From NCBI GenBank assembly GCA_035540955.1, contig DATLFP010000252.1, forward strand, positions 62,001-126,000: 64,000 bases of DNA. Reading direction: 5' to 3'. This document shows, one piece after another, positions 59,675-64,000 of the stretch. Position numbers and translations under genes: made by a program. Source of the stretch: DATLFP01 sp035540955 (lineage in GTDB: Bacteria; Actinomycetota; Acidimicrobiia; Acidimicrobiales; CADCSY01). Numbering within the stretch: position 1 is the stretch's first letter; every line of letters begins with the position of its first letter. A model generated the notes under the pieces. The model had not been told where the DNA came from and did not search any database. It was given only the letters and a program-made list of their open reading frames with translations.

Positions 59675-61151
59675 CGACCAGCGCATGTACCGCTTCGACC
59701 TGCTTGACCGCACCGGTGTGTTCCTTGGCTTCGGGCTGGTCCAGCTGGCCGTGCTCGGCGTCGGTGCGCTCGCGTCGACCATGGCCGTCACGAGCGGCCT
59801 GTCGCTGCCAGTGGCCGCCACGCCGGTGATGCTCGCCGCAGGACTCGCCCTCGGCCGCGTGCGCGGCGAACGTCTGGTTGACCTCGTTCCGGTGGTCGCC
59901 CGCTGGGTAGCCGGTCGGCGGCGGCGCCGGTGGCTCGCACCGCTCCATCTGCTGAACCCGGACGCCGTGAGCGACCAGCAGCCGACGCTGCCGCCGTTCC
60001 TCGCCGGTCTCCACCTTCTCGAGGCGCCCGGCGACTGGGGGCGTCTCGCCGGAGCCGGTGTCGTGCACGACACCGACACCGCTGCGATGTCCGCGGTCGT
60101 GCGTGTCCGTGGCCAGGACTTCGCGCTCGCACCGCGCGACGAGCAGGTGCGGCTGCTCGCCGGCTGGGGTGACGTCCTCGCCGGCTTCGCCACCGAGCGA
60201 GGCGCGGTCGCCCGCCTGTCGTGGACCGACTTCACCACCCCGACTGGGATGCGCGACCACCTCACCTGGCTCGCCTCCCAACCGACCACGGCATCGGAGG
60301 CATCCGAGTCCTACCGGGAGCTGTTGCACGGCACGGGCGCGCTCAGCGCCGGCCACGACGTCCTCGTGACCGTCACCGTCACCCGCGAGCGCCTGACCGG
60401 TACCCGCAACCGCGCCGACGTCGACGAGCGACTCCTCGCCGTGCTCGGCAAGGCCGTCGACACCTTGGTGCGCGGGCTGCGCACCGCCGGCCTCCTCGCC
60501 GAGGACCCGCTGACCGCCGGGGAGCTCGCCGCTGTGCTGCGCGGCCGGCTCGACCCGGTGCGCATGCGCAAGGCGTCGACCGGTTCGCTCGCCGAGCGCC
60601 TCGGCCTCGTCCAACCTGCCAACGCCGGGCCGATGGCGGTCGACGTGGAGTGGAGTCGTCTGCGGACCGACGGCGCCTGGCACCGCACGTACTGGATCGC
60701 CGAATGGCCGCGCCTGACGCAGCACCCCGACTGGATGGAGCCGGTTCTTGCGTTCGTCGGCACCGGCTCACGCACCCTCACGGTGCTGTTCGAACCGGTG
60801 GCACCGTCGGCATCTCGACGACGCGTCGACCGGGACTCCATCAAGCTCGACACCGACGCGACGACTCGTTCGGAACGTGGACGGCGAGTCGACGCCGGTC
60901 ACCGGCGCCTGCAGGCCGCGGTCGCCGAACGCGAAGCCGAGCTCGTCGCCGGCTACGCCGAAGTCACCTACGCCGGCCTCGTCACCGTCACCGCCGAGGA
61001 CGACGCGTCGCTGCGCGCCGCGTGCGACGAGTGCGAGCAGGTCGCGCGTGAACACGGTCTCGAGCTGCGACCACTCGACGGCCGCCACGACATCGCGTTC
61101 GCCGCCGCCCTTCCGCTCGGTCTCGGCCTCGCCCGGACGTGGGTGGCGTGA
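59661..61151 (+). CDS. SCO6880-family protein (VirB3/VirB4 N-terminal-like)
   Basis: 496 residues. Two adjacent N-terminal helices (GFGLVQLAVLGVGALAST and VAATPVMLAAGLALGRVRG) like PrgI/VirB3, then a large cytoplasmic domain (LDRTGVFLGF start; DFTTPTGMRDHLTWLAS; RTYWIAEWPRL) matching the SCO6880 family found directly upstream of the ATPase in actinobacterial type IV systems. It seems to be the separated N-terminal half of VirB4. TGATG overlap with the ATPase gene. Confidence 0.83.
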   Translation: MANRDDQRMYRFDLLDRTGVFLGFGLVQLAVLGVGALASTMAVTSGLSLPVAATPVMLAAGLALGRVRGERLVDLVPVVARWVAGRRRRRWLAPLHLLNPDAVSDQQPTLPPFLAGLHLLEAPGDWGRLAGAGVVHDTDTAAMSAVVRVRGQDFALAPRDEQVRLLAGWGDVLAGFATERGAVARLSWTDFTTPTGMRDHLTWLASQPTTASEASESYRELLHGTGALSAGHDVLVTVTVTRERLTGTRNRADVDERLLAVLGKAVDTLVRGLRTAGLLAEDPLTAGELAAVLRGRLDPVRMRKASTGSLAERLGLVQPANAGPMAVDVEWSRLRTDGAWHRTYWIAEWPRLTQHPDWMEPVLAFVGTGSRTLTVLFEPVAPSASRRRVDRDSIKLDTDATTRSERGRRVDAGHRRLQAAVAEREAELVAGYAEVTYAGLVTVTAEDDASLRAACDECEQVAREHGLELRPLDGRHDIAFAAALPLGLGLARTWVA

Positions 61152-62470
61152 TGCATCTCCGTCGCCGAACGCTGCGCGTGCCGCGCCACCGCGGCACGAC
61201 CGCCCACATCTGCTCCGTCTATCCCTTCAGCGTCGCCGCCGGACTCGGTCACCGGGGTGTCTACGTCGGCACCGACCTCCTCACCGGCGGTGGTGCGTTT
61301 TGCTGGGACCCGTTCGAGGCCTACGACCAGCGCCTGACGACCAACCCCAACACCTGGGTCCTGGGCGAGCCGGGCAACGGCAAGTCGGCGTTGGTGAAGA
61401 CACTGCTCTACCGCATGGCCGGCATCTGGAGCGGCGAGCGGCGCCGGTTCGTCGCCATCTGCGACCCCAAGGGGGAATACGTCGGGCTGGCCGACGCGCT
61501 CGGCCTGCCGGTCGTGCGACTCGCCCCGGGCGGGACGACGCGGCTCAACCCCCTCGACCCCGGACCGACCACCGACGCCGACGACGTGGAGCGCCGTGTC
61601 CTGCACCAGGTGGCCATGGTGAATGCGCTGGTAGCCACCATCCTCGCCCGGCCACTCGACCCGCTCGAGGACGCCATCACCTTCGCCGCCGTCGACCATC
61701 TGGCGCGCGCGTGCATCGCACCGACGCTCGCCGACGTCGCCAAGCTGCTCACCGATCCGCCGGGCAGCGTCGCCGAGCGCGTCAACCGCCCTGCGTCACA
61801 GGTTGCCCGCGACGCCGAGACGATCGTCTACGCCCTCGACAAGCTGCTCACGCGTTCGCTGCGCGGCATGTTCGACGGCGCCTCGACGCTGCGCATCGAC
61901 TGGGACGGCCCGGGCGTTGTGCTCGACCTATCCGCCGTCCACCACGACCCCGACGCGCTGCCCCTCGTCATGGTCGCTGCCACCGCTTGGCTTCAGGCGC
62001 TCATGGCATCGGGCGCGCGTCGCCAGCGCGTCCAAGTCCTCGACGAAGCCTGGTGCCTGCTCGGCACGCGCCACACCGCCAGCTACCTACAGGCGTGCTG
62101 GAAGCTCGGCCGCACCTACGGCACAGCCAACGTCGCCATCGCCCATCGGCCGAGCGATCTCGCCGCCCAAGCCGACGACGGCACGGCCACTGCGAAGATC
62201 GCCGCCGGTCTGCTCGCCGACACGGCCACGAAGATCGTGCTCCGGCAGGCGCCCGACCAGCTCACCGCCGTCGGCGAGCTCATCGGCCTCACGCCAGCCG
62301 AGCGCGGCGTCGTCGGCCACCTCGTACGCGGGCGCGCCCTCTGGAAGGTCGGCGCCCACACCGCGGTCGCGCAGCACCACCTCGCCCCACGCGAGCACGC
62401 CATCTGCGACACCGACCAGTCCATGCGGGCGACCGACGTGGAGGAGCCCATCGGTGCGCTACGACCGTGA
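61151..62470 (+). CDS. VirB4-like ATPase
   Basis: 439 residues, HerA/VirB4 ATPase domain. Walker A VLGEPGNGKSALVKTLL near 75, then CDPKGEYVGLADALG, Walker B VQVLDEAWCLLG near 300, and a sensor region NVAIAHRPSDLAAQ. Energises substrate transfer through the channel. ATG at 61151 overlaps the SCO6880-like stop by one base; it overlaps the primase-like gene by 17 bp. Confidence 0.9.
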   Translation: MHLRRRTLRVPRHRGTTAHICSVYPFSVAAGLGHRGVYVGTDLLTGGGAFCWDPFEAYDQRLTTNPNTWVLGEPGNGKSALVKTLLYRMAGIWSGERRRFVAICDPKGEYVGLADALGLPVVRLAPGGTTRLNPLDPGPTTDADDVERRVLHQVAMVNALVATILARPLDPLEDAITFAAVDHLARACIAPTLADVAKLLTDPPGSVAERVNRPASQVARDAETIVYALDKLLTRSLRGMFDGASTLRIDWDGPGVVLDLSAVHHDPDALPLVMVAATAWLQALMASGARRQRVQVLDEAWCLLGTRHTASYLQACWKLGRTYGTANVAIAHRPSDLAAQADDGTATAKIAAGLLADTATKIVLRQAPDQLTAVGELIGLTPAERGVVGHLVRGRALWKVGAHTAVAQHHLAPREHAICDTDQSMRATDVEEPIGALRP

Positions 62471-63536
62471 CGAGCTCCTCGACCGAACCGACCTCGCCGC
62501 CCTTGCCGACGAGCTGCTCGGCTCTCACGTCGGCAACGGCCGCAACGCCCGCTGGCCCAGCCCGGTGCCGAACCACCCGCAGACCGGGCGCACTCCGCCG
62601 ATGAGCATCTTCGTCGACCACCGCGGCCTCGAACGCTGGACCTGCTTCGCCACCGGCGAGAGCGGCACTGCGATCGACCTCGTCGCTGTGGCGACCGGTC
62701 GCAGCGTCGGCGACGCGATGGCTTGGCTCGCCGAACGAGCCCGCCTCGACCTACCGGCGCCCGAACGCCCGCCGCCCCGCCGCCGGCCACCGCCCCGACC
62801 GCAGCTCCGAGAGCCATCGCATGCGCTGCGTGCCTACGTTGAGGCGTGCGAGCGTCTCCTGTGGAAGCCGGCCGGTAGCGCGATCCGACAGTGGCTGGTC
62901 GAGGCGCGAGGTCTGGACCAGGAGGTGCTCCGTCACAACCGGGTCGGTGCCGATCCCGGCCCTCGCGGCCTCCACCGCCCGAAGGGACTCCCGCGCTTCG
63001 GTCCTGCCGCAGTGCTTCCCGCGCTGGACGCCGAGCGCGAGCCCGTCTATCTGCAAGCCCGCTACCTGCGACCACCGAGGGACCGCGGCAAGTACGACAA
63101 CCCGACTGCGGCGCACGGCGCCAACCCGCGACTGACGCGCGTCGACCCCGTCGCCCACGCCAGCGGTGGCCCGACCATCGTCACCGAGGGCATGCCGGAT
63201 GCGCTCGCCGCGGCGACCGCCGGCTACCGGGCGGTGGCGATCCTCGGCGCCGGATTGCCCGACCGGCGCGTGGCCGAGCGACTGGCGAAGCGGGAGGGCC
63301 TTCTCGTCATCGCCTTCGACGCCGACGACGCCGGCCGTGCTGGAGCGAGCCGGTTGCGAGAGCTGCTCACCGTCGCCGGGCGGACGGATGTGATCGACGT
63401 CGACCCACCGACCGCCGACCTGAACACCTGGCTGATCGATCGAGGCCGAGCGCCCTTCACGTTGCAACTGCGGATGGCGATCGGGTTCAGAGCGACCGGG
63501 ATCGCTCGTGGGGGCTGTGGCCGTTCGATCGCCTGA
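62454..63536 (+). CDS. Toprim primase-like protein with eroded zinc finger
   Basis: 360 residues. N-terminal segment PQTGRTPPMSIFVDHRG and WTCFATGESGTAIDLVAVATG matches the CHC2 zinc-binding fold of DnaG (CFGCG becomes CFATG), with only one Cys left. Toprim domain with VTEGMPDALAAATAGYRAVAILG (Glu) and IAFDADDAGRAGASRLRELL (DxD) near 245-305. Such proteins act in plasmid or element replication and priming of transferred strands. GTG at 62454 within the ATPase gene end. Ends 6 bp before the convergent minus-strand gene. Confidence 0.8.
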   Translation: MRYDRDELLDRTDLAALADELLGSHVGNGRNARWPSPVPNHPQTGRTPPMSIFVDHRGLERWTCFATGESGTAIDLVAVATGRSVGDAMAWLAERARLDLPAPERPPPRRRPPPRPQLREPSHALRAYVEACERLLWKPAGSAIRQWLVEARGLDQEVLRHNRVGADPGPRGLHRPKGLPRFGPAAVLPALDAEREPVYLQARYLRPPRDRGKYDNPTAAHGANPRLTRVDPVAHASGGPTIVTEGMPDALAAATAGYRAVAILGAGLPDRRVAERLAKREGLLVIAFDADDAGRAGASRLRELLTVAGRTDVIDVDPPTADLNTWLIDRGRAPFTLQLRMAIGFRATGIARGGCGRSIA

Positions 63537-63542
63537 CCTGCT

Positions 63543-64000
63543 TCAGGCGAGGACCGCGCTGTGGATGGTCTCTTGGAGCGCGGCCCGGGCGTTGCGTCGA
63601 TCGTCGAGCCGTGCGCTCACGACTCGGATGGCCATCTCGCGCGGTAGGCACTCGGAGAACTTGAGGCCGTCGATGGCATCCGGCACTACGGCGTCGCTCA
63701 GTGACACCTCGTCGAGGTCGGTGGTGGACGCTGCTTCTCGGAGCGCGTCGACGGTGACCGACGGATCGAGCGTCACCGTGAGGTTGTCGCGGGCGGACAC
63801 CTCGGTCCGCAGCGACCGGAGCGCGGTTCCGAGCCACGCGTTGGCGAGGAGCCCCGCGAACGTCCACCACCTGAGTCGGCCCTTCTCGTCGCGCACAAGC
63901 GTGGTCGCACCCGAGCGGACCCAGGAATGGGCGTCGCGCAGCTCGTCGAGATGGGCGATCGCGCGCTTGCTCAAGATGACGTGCGGCGGGTTCTCACCGG
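63543..64000 (-). CDS. C-terminal part of a large protein, possibly an Lhr-like helicase (cut by window end)
   Basis: The frame is open to the window edge, and the upstream translation (GENPPHVILSKRAIAHLDEL) reads as continuous protein, so the TTG at 63974 is not the real start. RDAHSWVRSGATTLVRDEKGRLRWWTFAG and LLANAWLGTALRSL (split) resemble the C-terminal end of large DEAD/DEAH helicases of the Lhr-related kind, but no helicase motif is inside the window. Minus strand, convergent with the primase gene. It may be a cargo or defence gene. Confidence 0.5.
   Translation of the reverse strand, partial: GENPPHVILSKRAIAHLDELRDAHSWVRSGATTLVRDEKGRLRWWTFAGLLANAWLGTALRSLRTEVSARDNLTVTLDPSVTVDALREAASTTDLDEVSLSDAVVPDAIDGLKFSECLPREMAIRVVSARLDDRRNARAALQETIHSAVLA

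Larger units (their letters stand above)
40329..64000 (+). mobile_element. Integrative, probably conjugative element (left part; right end outside window)
   Basis: Runs from the AT-rich GNAT junction to the window edge. It carries a large serine integrase, an XRE regulator module, a Tad pilus operon, a type IV secretion block with a VirB4-like ATPase, and a Toprim primase-like gene. No relaxase, coupling protein or right attachment site is visible. The left boundary is inferred from the integrase position and the base-composition break; it is not fixed by a repeated att sequence, since the other end is missing. Confidence 0.8.

Noticed and set aside
63051..63084. A sixth copy of the bipartite motif (TGCAAGCC inside the primase-like gene)
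   Set aside because: The second block is absent at the required distance, so it is a chance match of the first eight bases.

Overview
The window is a chromosomal segment of a high-G+C actinobacterium carrying the left part of a large integrated element. Traits pointing to Actinobacteria are a glucosyl-3-phosphoglycerate synthase, HemQ of the coproporphyrin heme pathway, a PAC2-family protein, BTAD (SARP-type) regulators, many GTG starts, and genes with no Shine-Dalgarno but a TANNNT box 6-8 nt before the start codon (leaderless mRNAs). The class Acidimicrobiia is my guess from gene mix and is not proven by the sequence. No rRNA, tRNA or CRISPR array was found.

Positions 1 to about 40,330 are ordinary chromosome: glycerate kinase and an AI-2E-type membrane protein; a minus-strand run (FAD oxidoreductase, gpgS, ferredoxin, DUF6159); groEL behind a perfect CIRCE operator; a SpoIID-like protein, an SF2 helicase and hemQ; a livHMGF branched-chain amino-acid-type ABC transporter with its binding protein convergent (LivH carries an unusual secreted Ig-like domain); PadR and ArsR regulator pairs; an AfsR/SARP-like regulator divergent from an MMPL transporter, with SARP-style 11-bp direct repeats between them; AlaX, LarE and DUF429; the nitrogen cluster amt, CoA-disulfide-reductase-like flavoprotein, glnK, glnD; then acetyltransferase, Nudix, M1 peptidase, amidase and PAC2 genes. 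Convergent genes are often separated by long perfect hairpins without a U-tract.

From about 40,330 to the right edge lies an integrative, probably conjugative, element whose right end is outside the window. A large serine integrase starts 9 bp after the stop of a GNAT gene, at an AT-rich junction. An XRE regulator module and a regulatory region follow. A long plus-strand operon then encodes a complete monoderm Tad (type IVc) pilus system: SAF/CpaB, TadZ-like, TadA, TadB, TadC, a Flp-like pilin, three TadE/G-type pseudopilins, a membrane LysM-BTAD regulator and a prepilin peptidase. After a small minus-strand cargo module (GTPase plus partner) comes an actinobacterial type IV secretion block: a transglycosylase/M15 hydrolase, VirB2-, VirB8- and VirB6-like proteins, an SCO6880-family protein, a VirB4-like ATPase and a Toprim primase-like protein. 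The tail of a probable helicase is cut by the window end.

The most novel-looking points are the joining of a Tad pilus with a VirB4-type channel on one integrative element, and a five-copy bipartite motif (TGCAAGCC, 15 variable bases, CGGCGACATGG), four of whose copies sit at operon starts or in the main regulatory region, two of them as a head-to-head palindrome between the hydrolase gene and the VirB2-like gene.
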